Below, in pieces: positions 27,001-37,461 of a DNA stretch of 50,558 nucleotides. A program made the translations under genes and the position numbers. This DNA is from Planctomycetota bacterium (GTDB lineage: Bacteria; Planctomycetota; UBA1135; UBA2386). Below the pieces are notes generated by a model that was not told the DNA's origin, made no database searches, and saw nothing but the letters and a program-made list of their open reading frames with translations. Numbering within the stretch: the first letter of the stretch is position 1; the number at the start of each line of letters is the position of its first letter. The stretch is from NCBI GenBank assembly GCA_947444055.1, contig CANEYR010000023.1, positions 1 through 50,558 of the forward strand. The letters are read 5' to 3'.

Positions 27001-30000
27001 CGACGGTGCGCACGGGCGACCACCCACTGCTCGGCGCGCGGCACGAGTCTTCGCTGCTGGCCAGCGCGCAACAGTTGTTTGGCAACACGATCACAGCCAC
27101 CGACCCATCTTGGCTGGCGGACCATCAAGCGCTCGGGCACGTGTTGTTGCCGGCGGCGGCGATGATCGAGATGGCGCTCGCGGCCGAGTTCGCCGCTGGC
27201 ACGCCGCTGCCGATCACGTTGCGCAACGCGTCGCTGCGCGCCAGCTGCCCACTGCTGGGCACGCCAGTGCGTATCGAGTTGCTGCGCACCATGACCGAGC
27301 ACGGCGCCACCTGCGTCGTCAAGGGCAAGGACGACGGCGGCACGTGGCGAACGCACTTCGAAGGCAACACCGCCGTCGGCGCCGCCGAACCACCGCTCGA
27401 CCTCGCGGCCATTCGCGCCCGCTGCCGCACCGAATGCACGCCGATGGAGCTGTATGCGCGGTGCGAGGTTTTGCTGATGCAGTACGGCCCCGCGTTCCGT
27501 GGCGTGAGCGCGATCTACTGCGGTCATGACGAAACGCTGACGCGCGTCGAACTGCCACCGGGGCTCGATGCGCAGCCATTCGTTCTGCATCCTGCCCTCT
27601 TGGATGCCTGCTTTCACGCCCTGGTCGCGGCGATGCCCGCCACCGACACGCCACTGCTGCCGGTCGGCGTCGAAGCGGTCACCGTGCACCGCCGCGGCCT
27701 GCGCGCGGTGTGGTGCCATCTGCGGCTGCGGACGACGCCCCATCGCGTCGGCGACTTCGTGCTCACCGACGACCACGGCGTAGTGCTGGCCAGTGTGCGT
27801 GGCCTGCAACTGCTGCCCGCGAGCCCTGCCGCTCTCACCGAGCCGACGACGCGCGAATGGCTACACCACGTCGCGTGGGAGACCGCGGGTTCGGCGCCGC
27901 CGGGACCAGCCCCCACCACGATGGGCCTGATCGGTTGGCCAACCCTGGCGCGCGCCCTGCAGCAACGCTTGCCGCCTGGCTGCGCGCACATCGCGGACCT
28001 TGCCAGCTTGCCGACGCTGCTGACGACGCAGAACCTCACCGCGCTGGCGTTCCTCGCTGAGCCTGGCGACGACGAGCCCATGGTCGCGCAAGAGCGCTTG
28101 TTCGGCAACGCGCTGGCCACACTGCAACTGGCCCTGCGCAGTGCGAAGCGGACGCGCCTTGTGTTGGTGACGCACGGCGTGCAAGCCGCGGCGCCAGCAC
28201 CCCACATCGGCATTCCGCATGGGGCTTCGTTGTTGGGGCTTTGGCGCACGTTGGCCCTCGAACACGCGGCGACCAGGCCATTGGCCATCGACCTCGACCC
28301 ACAACTGCCGGCGTCCTGCGTGGCAGAACATGCCGAGGCCCTGTTGGCCGAACTGAGTGGACCGGGCGACGAACCGGAGGTCGCGCTGCGAACTGGCCAA
28401 CGCCGCGTGCCGCGCCTGCGTCGCAGCCTTCGCGCGCAAGACACCCTGCCGCTGCCGAGTGGACCGTTCCGGCTGCGCACCTCCGCGTATGGCTCGTTCG
28501 ACCAGCTCACGTGCGTGCCGCACGCGCGCCGCGCACCGGGCCACGGCGAAGTGGAAGTTGCGATGACGGCCGCGGCGCTCAACTTCAAGGATGTGCTGCA
28601 CGCGCGCGGCCTGCTGCGCCGCTTCGCCGAACAAGCGGGCATTCGCACCGCGAGCGAACAGCCGCTTGGGTTCGAAGGCAGTGGCGTGGTGACCGCTGTT
28701 GGCGACACCGTCGCGACCGTGCGCGTGGGTGATCACGTGGCCGTGCTCAGCGCCGATTGCCTTGGCAGCTACGTGACCACCAAAGCCAGCGCCGTGATCG
28801 TGCTACCAGCGAAGCTCGATCTGTTTGCCGCCGCTGGCGTGCCGATCGTGTTCGCGACGGTGGTGTATGCCTTGCTCGAACTGGCGGCGGTGCAAGCGGG
28901 CGAAGTCGTGCTGGTGCATGCGGCCGCCGGTGGCGTCGGGCAAGCGGCGATGCAGGTCCTGCGCAAGCGTGGTTGTCGCGTGCTCGCCACCGCCAGCAAG
29001 CCGAAGCAAGCCTTCGTGCGCACGCTCGGCGGCGAAGTCGTCGGCGACACCCGAGCGGCGGACTTCGTGACCGCAGCCCTCGCCGCGACCAACGGGCGCG
29101 GCGTCGATGTCGTGCTCAATACGCTCGGCGGCGACACCATCCAGAAGAGCTTGCAATGCCTCGTGGTCGGCGGCCGCTTCGTCGAACTCGGCAAGATGAC
29201 CGTGTGGACAGCCGCACAAGTGCATGCCGCGCGACCCGACGTGCGCCACTTCGCGTTTGATCTCGGCGACGAACTGCAACGGGATACGGCGATGACGGCA
29301 CGGTTGCTGGCGAACGTGCAGCAAGGGCTCGCCAACGGCGACTACCAACCGCCGACGGCGACTGTGGTGCCGCTGACGCAGGTGCGCGCCGCGTTCCAGC
29401 ATCTCGCGAAGGGCGCGCACATCGGCAAGGTGGTCATTACGCTGGCCACGCGTCAGCCCGAGACGCTGCGCGCGGATCGCACCTACCTGCTCACCGGTGC
29501 CAGCGGCGGCACCGCCAAAGCCATCGCCATGGCGCTCGTCGACGCGGGCGCGCAACAGCTCGGGCTGCTCGCGCGCAGCGACGTGCCGCCAACCTTGCTC
29601 GCCAGCTTGCACGCCCGCGGCTGCCGCATCGCGACCGTGCGCTGCGACGTCAGCGACCGGACGTCGTTGCAACAAGCCCTGGAGCAAGTGCGCGCGACCA
29701 TGCCGACGATCGGCGGCGTCGTGCATGCGGCCGGCACGCTCGCCGACAGCATGCTGACGAACCTGGAATGGCAACACGCCGCGGTCGCGTTGCGGCCGAA
29801 GGTCGCGGGTGCCGTGTGGCTCGATGCGCTGTTGGCCGACGACCCACTCGATTTCTTCGTGCTGATGACGTCGATGGCGGGAACGCTCGGCAACCCTGGG
29901 CAAGCGGCGTACGCGGCGGCCAACACGTTCCTCGATGCGTTCGCGGCGGCCCGGCGTGCGCGCGGACGACCAGGTACGGCGTTGGCGTTTGGTCCGTGGG

Positions 30001-30548
30001 ATGGCGGCGGCATGTCGACGCGCCTCGACGCGCGACTGCGCGCGAGCTTGCTGCAACGCGGCATCACCTTCATGCCCGCCACCATCGCGAGCCAGCTGCT
30101 CGTGCGGCATCGCCACGCCGCCAACAGCCTCGCCATCTTGCCGGTGCATTGGCCGACTTGGCTGGCACCGTTTGGCGACGCCGTGCCAAAGCCCTGGCGC
30201 GAACTGCGGCCCGACCGGACCGCTGTCGTGACCACACCTGCCACCATCGGCCTCGGGCAAGTCGCGGCGCCTGAGCGGTACGCGACCCTGCGCCGAGCGG
30301 TGCGCGCGCAGGTGGCCGCCGTGCTCGGCTTTGCCGAACCAGAACAGCTCGACGTCGGCTGCACGTTCCGCGATCTCGGTCTCGATTCGTTGCTCGCGGT
30401 CGATGCCAAGGATCGCCTCGAACGCGTCCTTGGCGGCCCTCTGCCCGCGACGTTGCTGTTCGAGTTCCCCGATCTCGATCGCTTGACCGCGCATCTGTTC
30501 GAGCGCTTGTTCGGTGAAGCCCCAACGACCGCGGCGTCAACGCCGTAG
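24006..30548 (+). CDS. Type I polyketide synthase, ACP-KS-AT-DH-ER-KR-ACP
   Basis: A 2,180-aa megasynthase. Domains in order: N-terminal ACP (~25-105, Ser61 in LGFDSL for phosphopantetheine); KS (~124-550, Cys295 in TACSGS, His430, His467); AT (~649-960, Ser741 in GQSVG, HAFH at 840-843 pointing to malonyl-CoA); DH (~1015-1230, His1040 in [10 protein letters not shown], Asp1200); a pseudo-KR structural region; ER (~1500-1815, [16 protein letters not shown] loop); KR (~1825-2045, Lys1932, Ser1956, Tyr1969); C-terminal ACP (~2095-2170, Ser2128 in LGLDSL). No thioesterase or reductase release domain and no methyltransferase is seen. A full reductive loop predicts a saturated chain, perhaps made iteratively. 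The N-terminal ACP would take a starter from the ligase. Confidence 0.93.
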   Translation: MNDGSDSRPPAFRAHLASLPGGRRQEELVAHLCTRAAHFLHLPDVRSVGPETSWVDLGFDSLRAVDFRSELATALGLELRSTLLFDHVHAAALASHLLTLLAFEPSHTAPPSPPPLPVNTTANEPIAIVGAACRFPGGEDLESFWQLLAAGRDAIAPIPPERFDLEALYDPDPAAEGKIYVREAGLLRDVDRFDAAFFGISPREALLLDPMQRLLLEVSWHALEHANLPPAALSEQCVGVYLGTRASEYFDSQTARTPADASAYYPTGDALSTAAGRLSYTFGFRGPCYALDTACSGSLVAVHIAVRALRARECDVALAGGVNVIFDPVSMAGLCRARMLAPDGRSKSFDATANGYGRGEGCGIVVCKRLADAEAAGDRILGVVRGTSINQDGRSAGLTVPHGPAQATVIRQALADAGLGPDAIDYVEAHGTGTALGDPIEANALNTVFGQRLRPLPIGSVKTNIGHLEAAAGISGLLKTVLALRERTLPATLHFRVPNPHIDWAQSRVQVTAERTPLPGNATLHAGVSSFGFSGTNCHVVISSAPSAVSSCAPVAAPTPRGPWLLPLQAADKDALRALASAHAEALAAADSDLATWCHAAAVARAALPHRAAFVASTKQELTVALQEFAAGDDSAATACGHAAAPPPRVAFLFPGQGAQRAGMGKELHADEPVFRDALEAAAARLHGLLPAPLLQLLFGESTALLDRTDVTQPALCAYELALLALFRSVRVVPDHVLGQSVGDFAAAVAAGVMDGSDALRLCAARGRLMVDLCPPGGMLAVLAPIARWQALLALHPRVTIAVRNAEANVVVGGDPHELDALQQRLEAAGLRTRRLPVSHAFHTASTDPMLAAFEERTAAIRLRQPECAFLDNRTGQLADASVATAQHWRAHVRDAVHFQRSVQTLAATACSVWVELGPVPMLTTIVGENGVRGRRLLAAQRPRDAGRSGFLRTIAELWTLGVAVDLAACNHRHGPARATLPLYPFQRRRVWPEKRPSPTVRTGDHPLLGARHESSLLASAQQLFGNTITATDPSWLADHQALGHVLLPAAAMIEMALAAEFAAGTPLPITLRNASLRASCPLLGTPVRIELLRTMTEHGATCVVKGKDDGGTWRTHFEGNTAVGAAEPPLDLAAIRARCRTECTPMELYARCEVLLMQYGPAFRGVSAIYCGHDETLTRVELPPGLDAQPFVLHPALLDACFHALVAAMPATDTPLLPVGVEAVTVHRRGLRAVWCHLRLRTTPHRVGDFVLTDDHGVVLASVRGLQLLPASPAALTEPTTREWLHHVAWETAGSAPPGPAPTTMGLIGWPTLARALQQRLPPGCAHIADLASLPTLLTTQNLTALAFLAEPGDDEPMVAQERLFGNALATLQLALRSAKRTRLVLVTHGVQAAAPAPHIGIPHGASLLGLWRTLALEHAATRPLAIDLDPQLPASCVAEHAEALLAELSGPGDEPEVALRTGQRRVPRLRRSLRAQDTLPLPSGPFRLRTSAYGSFDQLTCVPHARRAPGHGEVEVAMTAAALNFKDVLHARGLLRRFAEQAGIRTASEQPLGFEGSGVVTAVGDTVATVRVGDHVAVLSADCLGSYVTTKASAVIVLPAKLDLFAAAGVPIVFATVVYALLELAAVQAGEVVLVHAAAGGVGQAAMQVLRKRGCRVLATASKPKQAFVRTLGGEVVGDTRAADFVTAALAATNGRGVDVVLNTLGGDTIQKSLQCLVVGGRFVELGKMTVWTAAQVHAARPDVRHFAFDLGDELQRDTAMTARLLANVQQGLANGDYQPPTATVVPLTQVRAAFQHLAKGAHIGKVVITLATRQPETLRADRTYLLTGASGGTAKAIAMALVDAGAQQLGLLARSDVPPTLLASLHARGCRIATVRCDVSDRTSLQQALEQVRATMPTIGGVVHAAGTLADSMLTNLEWQHAAVALRPKVAGAVWLDALLADDPLDFFVLMTSMAGTLGNPGQAAYAAANTFLDAFAAARRARGRPGTALAFGPWDGGGMSTRLDARLRASLLQRGITFMPATIASQLLVRHRHAANSLAILPVHWPTWLAPFGDAVPKPWRELRPDRTAVVTTPATIGLGQVAAPERYATLRRAVRAQVAAVLGFAEPEQLDVGCTFRDLGLDSLLAVDAKDRLERVLGGPLPATLLFEFPDLDRLTAHLFERLFGEAPTTAASTP

Positions 30549-30562
30549 CGTGTCTGCATCTT

Positions 30563-31261
30563 TCACGCAGTCGCCGGCAGGTCATGCACGGACAGCTTGC
30601 CGTGCCGACGCCAACCGATCGTCAGCAGCCAGGTGTGGGCGTCCGTCACCGGGCGGGGTATCGCCGCAATGCCGCGAACAGTCATCGGTTCGCGAAATCC
30701 ATCGAACCATGGCGCCGAAGTGAACGTGTCGATGGCCTGAGGCACCCGCACCTCGCGGCCTTCGGCCGCGTGCTTCTTCCCGTTCCCCAGCACGTAGCGC
30801 AGCGCGTTGCGCACCTCACGCGGCGTCTTCAAGATGCGGTCGTGGTAGCGGTCGGCGAACACCTTGCCACGGCGCCGCCAAAGCCTGTTTAAGGCTCTCG
30901 CGATGCGGATCGCGAGGCCCTGCAGGCCGCGCGACAGTGTCGCGCGATCGCGAGCCTCCACCAGGAAGTGCAGGTGGTCGTTGAGCACGGCGTAGTGCGT
31001 GAGCCGGAAGCCGTTGCGGTCGCAGGCGGCGAGGAAGGCCGCCCGCAAGGCGGTGTATTCGCTCTTGCTCCGCAGGCGCGGGAGGCCCTGCTGCAGCTTC
31101 ATGGTGACGTGGGCGGGAAATCGTGACGCGAGCACCGGGCGCTCGCGATGGCCGACGCCAGCTTTGCCGTTCTTGGGCTTGCGACCAGCACCCTTCCGGC
31201 TGCCGCCGTGCAGGCGCAAGGGCAGCAGCTTTTGGGTGGCTGGTTGTCTCTGGCGCGACAT
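30563..31261 (-). CDS. REP-associated tyrosine transposase (RAYT/Y1, TnpA_REP-like)
   Basis: A 232-aa Y1/HUH single-strand transposase-like protein. The basic N-terminus has GGSRKGAGRKPKNG, a frequent start of this family. The HUH metal motif appears as HLHFLVEA, followed by IRIARALNR, GKVFADRYH and the ALRYVLGNG helix with the likely nucleophile tyrosine. Such proteins move or propagate REP palindromes. The ATG at 31261 is preferred to an upstream TTG (31303). It separates the PKS cluster from the helicase gene and may mark a site where DNA was gained; I did not find clear flanking REP repeats. Confidence 0.8.
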   Translation of the reverse strand: MSRQRQPATQKLLPLRLHGGSRKGAGRKPKNGKAGVGHRERPVLASRFPAHVTMKLQQGLPRLRSKSEYTALRAAFLAACDRNGFRLTHYAVLNDHLHFLVEARDRATLSRGLQGLAIRIARALNRLWRRRGKVFADRYHDRILKTPREVRNALRYVLGNGKKHAAEGREVRVPQAIDTFTSAPWFDGFREPMTVRGIAAIPRPVTDAHTWLLTIGWRRHGKLSVHDLPATA

Positions 31262-31389
31262 CTTGAATGCGCAGTAATACTGTGCCGATCGCGAATCGGT
31301 CAAGTTCCGTTTGAGGGTTCATGCGGAGCCGAGTGGAAGGGCGCAGGCGGCTTCGATCGCCGTTGCTCATGCGGAGAGAACCACCCTTC

Positions 31390-34300
31390 TCAGGGCAAGC
31401 GAACGGCATCGCCATCGCGCACGGCCAACGCCAGCGCCACGAGCCGCTGCATCGCCGCCGCCATCACTTCCTTGACCACACTGCCAAGGCGCGTGATGCC
31501 AAAGCAACGCGCCGCCTCGCGCGCCAGATCGTCGACCGCCAACGCTTGGTGTTGGCGCAGCAGCCAGAGCATCGCGTGCACGATCTCCGGCAGCGGCAGT
31601 TCCTCGGCATCGCGCTGCACCTCCGCGCCATCGCCGGGAACACGAAAGCCGCGAAAGGCAGTTTGTTGGGCGGCGTCCGCCCACAGCCAATCGCCTTCGA
31701 CGATCACGCTGGTTGGTAGCGCCGAGCGCACACGTTCTCGCACACGATCCGTCACCCGCGAAAGCCCCCACGCCGCGGCCACCGTTCGCGCCAAGCGGTC
31801 GAACACCAGCGGCCCTTCCTTCGCCAACACTTCGCCGCTTTGCGCGCGCAGCGTTCGCAACGCCGCGGCCGCCTGGAACTGCTCTGGCGTGCCCGCCTCC
31901 GGCAGCAACACGGCAGCAAAGGTTCGCGGCCCATCAGGATCCAAGGGCGCCTCAGGTGCGACTGGCTCGCTCACTGCGACCGACGGCACTTCGATCGGAG
32001 CGACCGGCACCACCAACGCCTCGCGCTTTGGCGCCACCATGCGGCTGGCGGTGACGGCCGCCGCCAACGCCACTTCAACCCGCGCGATCTCGCCGACTGG
32101 ATCCTGCCAGAAGTCCGTGGACCAGATGCGGTGCAACTGCCAGCCGAGCCCGCGCAACACCGACGCCCGCAGGCGATCGCGATCGCGCGCCGTCGCCGCC
32201 GAGTGGTAACTCGCGCCGTCGCACTCAATGCCGAGCAGGTAGCGACCCGGCGCCTCGCGATCGACGATGGCGAGATCGATGCGATAGCCCGAACACCCGA
32301 TCTGCGTGTGCACTTCGTGGCCGCGCTGCACTAGCGCATCGCGCACCGCCTCTTCAAACGGCGACTCCACACCGCGGCCCGCATCAACCTTGCTGGCTGC
32401 CGCCAAGGCCGCCGTGCCGCGCTGCGCGTAGTCGAGGAACGTGCGCAAATGGCTCGCACCGAGCGCTTGCGTGCGGGTCGCGACCTGCTCTGGCCCGACC
32501 GACGTGAACACCACCAACTCGCGGCGCGCGCGCGTCACCGCCACGTTCAGCCGCCGTTCGCCACCCTGCAGATTGAGCGGCCCATAGTTCTCGAAGATGC
32601 GGCCCTGCGCGTCGGGACCGTAGCAAATGGAGAACAGGATGACGTCGCGTTCGTCGCCCTGCACGTTCTCCAGGTTCTTGACGAACACCGGCTCGCTCGC
32701 CGCCCCGAACGCCGCTTCGAGCGCTGGTTGCTCACGCCGCTTTTGGTCGAGTAGGTCCTCGATCAACACCTGCTGCTTCTGGCTGAACGTCACGATGCCG
32801 AGGCTCTGCTGGCAACGCAGCGGATCGAGCAAGCGCGCGATCACCTCCACGACCAAGGCCTCCGCTTCGATGCGGTTCTGCTGCGAGCCCGCGCGATCGT
32901 AGACACCGGCCACCTTGACGCAGCGCACGCCGAGTCCCGGCGCGATCGCTTGCGGGGCAGGGAACGTCAACAGCCGGTTCTTGTAGTAGTGGTGGTTGCT
33001 GAAAGCGATCAGCGACTCGTGCCGGCTGCGGTAGTGCCAATCGAGGTGCAAACGCGGCAGCCCCGCCGCCCCGCATTCATCGAGCACACTCTCCAAGTCT
33101 TCGGGGATCTCGTCGGTGCCGATCTCGTCGCCCTGCGCCTGCCGTTGGAAGAACGACGTCGGCGGCAACTGGCGGCTGTCTCCCACCACGACCAACGAAG
33201 TGCCGCGCCCGATGGCGCCGACCGCATCCCACATCGGAATCTGCGAAGCCTCGTCGAACACGACGAGATCGAAGCGCGCACTACCGCGCGCCAAGAACTG
33301 CGCCACCGACAACGGGCTCATCAACACGCACGGTGCCAGCTTGCCGAGCAGGCCAGGAATCTCGGCCAACAGCCGCCGCACCGGCTTGTGCTTGCGCTGC
33401 TTTTTGATCTCGCGTTCGAGAATGCCGAGTTCGCTGCTGGCGACCGTGGTGTCGCGCAGTTGCGGCACCAACGTCGCCAGGCGCGCGCGCACGACCTCAG
33501 CCGCCAGCCGAATGGAGCGCTGATCCAGTTCGGCAAACCGCGCGATGGCCCGTTCCTGATCGATGCCACGGAAGCGGGCCAACGCGGGCTCGCCAGCATG
33601 CACTTCATCGAGCCACGCGCGCAAGAACGACGCGCGGAAGGTCGACTCCAGCGCCGCTGTCGCCACCTCGCCGCGTGCGTGCGCTGCGAGCAACGGCGCG
33701 GTGCCGTGCGGCAGCGCCGCCTCGACGGCCCCGCGGTAGGCGCAGAAATCGCGCAGCGCTGGCTCCGCCTGGCGCCAGCGCTGCACCCGCGCTGCCACCA
33801 GATCGAGGTGGCCAGGCACCGCCGCCCCGCCAAACGCTTCCTCGTCGTCGAGTCGCAGCAACGCCTGCACGCCGCCGTGCGCCGCCACCAACTCGTCGTG
33901 CGCGGCTTGCAGCGCGCTCACCAACTTCGGCACCACGTCCGCACCGTTGGCCAAGCCATCGAGCTGGCTCGCCACGGCCTCGATGCACTGCGCATTCGGC
34001 GCCAAAGCACCGGGCTCTAGCTGCACCAACAAGCGCCGCACATCGCGCACCCAAGACACCCACTGCTCGACCTTCGCCCAATCCGCGAGGCTGGCCTGCC
34101 AATGCGCCCCGAGCGCCGCCGCCACCGCATCTCGCGCCAACAGCGTGCGTTCCTCGGCGCGAACGCGCACCGCCACGGCCAGGTCGTCGCGCACCGTCAC
34201 CGCCGCGCCGATGGGACCGACGGCGACCGGCAGCAACTCGGCCTTGGGCCCGCGCAACCGCCACCAACGCACCAAGAAGAACGAAGCGGCCGAACGCGCG

Positions 34301-37266
34301 TAGGCGGCAGCGAGGCGATCCACATCGAGCGCCAGTAGGTCGCGTCGCCAACGCAAGGACAGTGGCGACCACAGCGCATCGCGTTGCTTGCCGATCGCGA
34401 TCGCGCCCGTCAGCTCGCCATCGAGCGCCCGCCAGTCGCCATGCCGCAGCAGCGCCGCAGGCGGCAACGACGGTGCCTTCCATCGCTGCGCGAGTTCCTG
34501 CACCTGCGCCAACTGCGTGCGACTCGGACCAGCGGCTGCCCACAAGCGAGGCAACGCGAACGCCGACGACAACGCCGCCACCGCCGTCGCCATCGCCTGC
34601 ACGGCGCGAGCCAAGCGTTCACCGGCCGGCAGCACCTGGCGGCCCAACGCCGGCGTCCAATCGACCCGCCGCACACCCCACCACGTCGCCTGACACGGCA
34701 CGCCCACCGGTGCTGCCACACTCGCCAACGCCGCGATGGTTGCCTGCGCCGCCGCCGCCCGCTCCGCCTCGCTGTCGTGCAACGCCGGCATCAGCACCAC
34801 CGGCACCAGACGCAGCTTGATCAGTTCGGCCATCGCCGCAAACACCGACCAGCCGTGCGCGCGCGGTCGATGCAGATCGCGCACGAGCTGGTTGAGTTGC
34901 CGCCGCAGCGCCTGCAGATCCGCCGCCAGCTTCGCCCACTCCGCCACCTCGCGCCGCTGCCCAACGTCGAGCGCCGCCCGCAACTGCTCAAGCACGGCCT
35001 TCGGTCCGCTCTTCTGCGAATGCAGTTCGAGACAGAACGGCCCGAGCCCGACTTCGGCGAGGCGCCGCTGCACGACTTCGAGCGCCGCGCGCTTCTCGGC
35101 GACGAACAACACGCGCTGTCCGTGCGCCAACGCCTGCGCAATCAAGTTGGTGATCGTCTGCGACTTGCCGGTGCCCGGTGGCCCTTCCAGCACGAACGAG
35201 CGCCCGCCCGCCGCCGCCAACACCGCCGCCAACTGCGAACTGTCCGCATCCTTTGGACAAAACACGTCGGCAGGATCCAGCTCGTCGAGCCGTTCGCGCG
35301 CGAACTCGGGCGCATCTTGGGGAAACAGGACCCCTGGTCGCTCGACCAGGTGGCGCAGCACGGGGCTCTGCAGCAGCCCATCGCGGTTCGCCAGATCGAG
35401 CCACATCAGGTACTTGGTGAACGAGAAGAAGCCGATGCACGCGGTCGTCTCCACCTCCCACCGCGGCATTGCCAGCGCCGCTTGACGGAAGGCGTTGAGA
35501 ACGGCGGCGACATCGACCCCCGCCTCGCCTTCGGGCGGCACGTCGCCAATGCCCACCCGCAGATCGAAGTCGTGCTGCAAGAACTGCAACAGCGTTTGGT
35601 TGAGCCGAGCCTCGGCGTCGTCCAACACGAAGCGAAAGCCGTCCTGCACCGACAAGCGCTCCACGCACAGCGGCAGCAAGAGCAACGGCGCCCGCCGCGG
35701 CTTGGTCGACTGCGGCGACTCGAAGTAGCGCAAGAACCCGATCGCGAGGTAGAGCGTGTTGGCGCCGCTTTCCTCGACCGACGTGCGCGCATGGCGAAAG
35801 ATCTCAACCAGCCGTTCGTCGAGATCGTCCGCCGGCAACTCCGCGCGCAAGCGGCCAGCCCGCAGCTCCTCCGCCAGATACGCCGCCTTCACGTCGACGC
35901 CGGCGCGTTGCGAAGCAACGTCGAGATCGCGCGGATCGACGTCTGCTTGACCGACCTCCGGCCGCGGAAACACCCGCACGCGACCGCCCTGCTGCAGACG
36001 GTCCTCGAGTTCGTCAAGATCGTGCGCACACAGCCGCACCGTCTTCTTCGTCTCCGCGAAGTTGAGCAGGCGATTGAACATCGACAAGTCGAGCAGCTTG
36101 CTCTTCCAGTGTTCCAGACGGTCCTTCGGCACGGCCACCGGCTCAGGGCGCGCCCCCTCGTCGACGACCGCCACCGCGTTCGCCGCCGCGTTCGCCGTCG
36201 CATCGTCGGCCGCATCGTCTGCCGTCAGCGTCATGCCACGTGCCGTCGCCGCCACGCCCGGGCTGAACGCTTGCGTGCGCACCGGCAGCGGCCGAATGCC
36301 CGCGCGCCTCGCCGCGGCGACATCGATCGCGAGCTCGAAGTCCCCCTCGACGGCCAGCCGCTTCATCGCCGCCGCCACCGCCGCCGTGAACGGTTGCGCA
36401 TTCGATGCACACGCGAACGTGCACTCGACCACCACCATGCCGCCGACCTCGATGCGCTTCTTCAGCTCGACCGCCGGCCCAAACGCGACCTCGGGGGACG
36501 AGCCAGCCACCAACCAGGCGCCGACGAATGCGTGGCCCTTCAGCAACACGACGAACGCGTGCAGGCCGACGTGTTCGAGCAGCGCCGCGTAGAGCAGCGC
36601 CAGATCCAGGCACGTGCCCAGCCGATCGCCGAGTACCTGTTCGGGCGTTCGCACCTTCTGGCCACGCTGTTCGAAACTCGGCGACGCGCTGACATACGTG
36701 ATGCCCAGCGCGGCGAGCGCCTCGTGCACCGCCGCCACCATCGCCCGCGCGCGCGCCGGCTCCCCACTCTGGTAGCCATCGAGTGCACTGCGCCCCGTCG
36801 CCACCTGCAGCCGTGCCGCCACGTCCTGCAGCACGGGCGGCAACGCCGGGTGATTGGGTGCCGCGAACGCGGCGAGCAAGCCAGGCAACACACTCAGCCC
36901 CGGCCACTCGTTGTAGGCGAGCACATCGATCGGCGACGCCACCATCGCGAGCCGTTCGCCAGCGCTCTCCACCGTCACCAGCACGTCGACGCGCTGCCGT
37001 TCGATGGTGTTCGCAAACACGTCGGCCCGCAGCGGCAGATCGGGAACAGCCAATTCGAGCGCGATGCCGGGCAGCACTTCCGCGACCTGCAGCCGCCATG
37101 GCTCGCACAGCCCAGCGACCGCGACGGTGACCAACAGATCGCGCCGCGGCACCGCACCGGTGTTGTGCAGCACCACCTTGGTCAGCCATGGCACCGCACT
37201 CTGCTGCATCGCATAGCAGAGGCACGGCGCATGTTGGACCGCGACGGCAAGCACGACGTTCGTCAC
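31390..37266 (-). CDS. DUF4011-superfamily 1 helicase-nuclease protein (DUF3320), probable defence protein
   Basis: A 1,958-aa protein (GTG at 37266 chosen from the N-terminal pattern; 37377 also possible). A transglutaminase-like region (~residues 195-260; Cys219 in LGTCLDL, His245 in KGHAFVG) precedes a DUF4011 region starting near HWKSKLLDLSMFNRLLNF. The SF1 helicase has Walker A GPPGTGKS (Lys701), motif II VVFDEASQ (Asp1338, Glu1339), GDSRQLPP, and LNVAVTRAR. A Vsr/DUF559-like nuclease follows with Asp1664, Glu1681 and Asp1683 (GIECDG). A DUF3320-type C-terminus ends it. This layout corresponds to the DUF4011-helicase-Vsr type reported among anti-phage systems. It lies beside a transposase, as defence genes often do. 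Confidence 0.87.
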   Translation of the reverse strand: MTNVVLAVAVQHAPCLCYAMQQSAVPWLTKVVLHNTGAVPRRDLLVTVAVAGLCEPWRLQVAEVLPGIALELAVPDLPLRADVFANTIERQRVDVLVTVESAGERLAMVASPIDVLAYNEWPGLSVLPGLLAAFAAPNHPALPPVLQDVAARLQVATGRSALDGYQSGEPARARAMVAAVHEALAALGITYVSASPSFEQRGQKVRTPEQVLGDRLGTCLDLALLYAALLEHVGLHAFVVLLKGHAFVGAWLVAGSSPEVAFGPAVELKKRIEVGGMVVVECTFACASNAQPFTAAVAAAMKRLAVEGDFELAIDVAAARRAGIRPLPVRTQAFSPGVAATARGMTLTADDAADDATANAAANAVAVVDEGARPEPVAVPKDRLEHWKSKLLDLSMFNRLLNFAETKKTVRLCAHDLDELEDRLQQGGRVRVFPRPEVGQADVDPRDLDVASQRAGVDVKAAYLAEELRAGRLRAELPADDLDERLVEIFRHARTSVEESGANTLYLAIGFLRYFESPQSTKPRRAPLLLLPLCVERLSVQDGFRFVLDDAEARLNQTLLQFLQHDFDLRVGIGDVPPEGEAGVDVAAVLNAFRQAALAMPRWEVETTACIGFFSFTKYLMWLDLANRDGLLQSPVLRHLVERPGVLFPQDAPEFARERLDELDPADVFCPKDADSSQLAAVLAAAGGRSFVLEGPPGTGKSQTITNLIAQALAHGQRVLFVAEKRAALEVVQRRLAEVGLGPFCLELHSQKSGPKAVLEQLRAALDVGQRREVAEWAKLAADLQALRRQLNQLVRDLHRPRAHGWSVFAAMAELIKLRLVPVVLMPALHDSEAERAAAAQATIAALASVAAPVGVPCQATWWGVRRVDWTPALGRQVLPAGERLARAVQAMATAVAALSSAFALPRLWAAAGPSRTQLAQVQELAQRWKAPSLPPAALLRHGDWRALDGELTGAIAIGKQRDALWSPLSLRWRRDLLALDVDRLAAAYARSAASFFLVRWWRLRGPKAELLPVAVGPIGAAVTVRDDLAVAVRVRAEERTLLARDAVAAALGAHWQASLADWAKVEQWVSWVRDVRRLLVQLEPGALAPNAQCIEAVASQLDGLANGADVVPKLVSALQAAHDELVAAHGGVQALLRLDDEEAFGGAAVPGHLDLVAARVQRWRQAEPALRDFCAYRGAVEAALPHGTAPLLAAHARGEVATAALESTFRASFLRAWLDEVHAGEPALARFRGIDQERAIARFAELDQRSIRLAAEVVRARLATLVPQLRDTTVASSELGILEREIKKQRKHKPVRRLLAEIPGLLGKLAPCVLMSPLSVAQFLARGSARFDLVVFDEASQIPMWDAVGAIGRGTSLVVVGDSRQLPPTSFFQRQAQGDEIGTDEIPEDLESVLDECGAAGLPRLHLDWHYRSRHESLIAFSNHHYYKNRLLTFPAPQAIAPGLGVRCVKVAGVYDRAGSQQNRIEAEALVVEVIARLLDPLRCQQSLGIVTFSQKQQVLIEDLLDQKRREQPALEAAFGAASEPVFVKNLENVQGDERDVILFSICYGPDAQGRIFENYGPLNLQGGERRLNVAVTRARRELVVFTSVGPEQVATRTQALGASHLRTFLDYAQRGTAALAAASKVDAGRGVESPFEEAVRDALVQRGHEVHTQIGCSGYRIDLAIVDREAPGRYLLGIECDGASYHSAATARDRDRLRASVLRGLGWQLHRIWSTDFWQDPVGEIARVEVALAAAVTASRMVAPKREALVVPVAPIEVPSVAVSEPVAPEAPLDPDGPRTFAAVLLPEAGTPEQFQAAAALRTLRAQSGEVLAKEGPLVFDRLARTVAAAWGLSRVTDRVRERVRSALPTSVIVEGDWLWADAAQQTAFRGFRVPGDGAEVQRDAEELPLPEIVHAMLWLLRQHQALAVDDLAREAARCFGITRLGSVVKEVMAAAMQRLVALALAVRDGDAVRLP

Positions 37267-37461
37267 AGCACAGACGCTACTGCCCGCCTGCACGAACGCG
37301 AAAGGAACGCCACGCGACCCGCATCTCGCGTGCCCGCCGATGGCAACGGCCGCACGCCCAACCTCGCGAAATCGCACCGCACTCAGCGGGCTCTCAGCGA
37401 CGTGAGCTCAGTTGCACACCTCGCGACTGGACGTCCTGGTCGCACTTCCCCCGCTTGCCTC

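Noticed and set aside
24006..30548. PUFA synthase or heterocyst glycolipid (HglE-type) synthase
   Set aside because: There are no tandem ACPs or PfaB/C/D-type partners, and the ScoE/ScoD-like neighbours point elsewhere; the AT-DH-ER-KR order is that of a reducing type I PKS.
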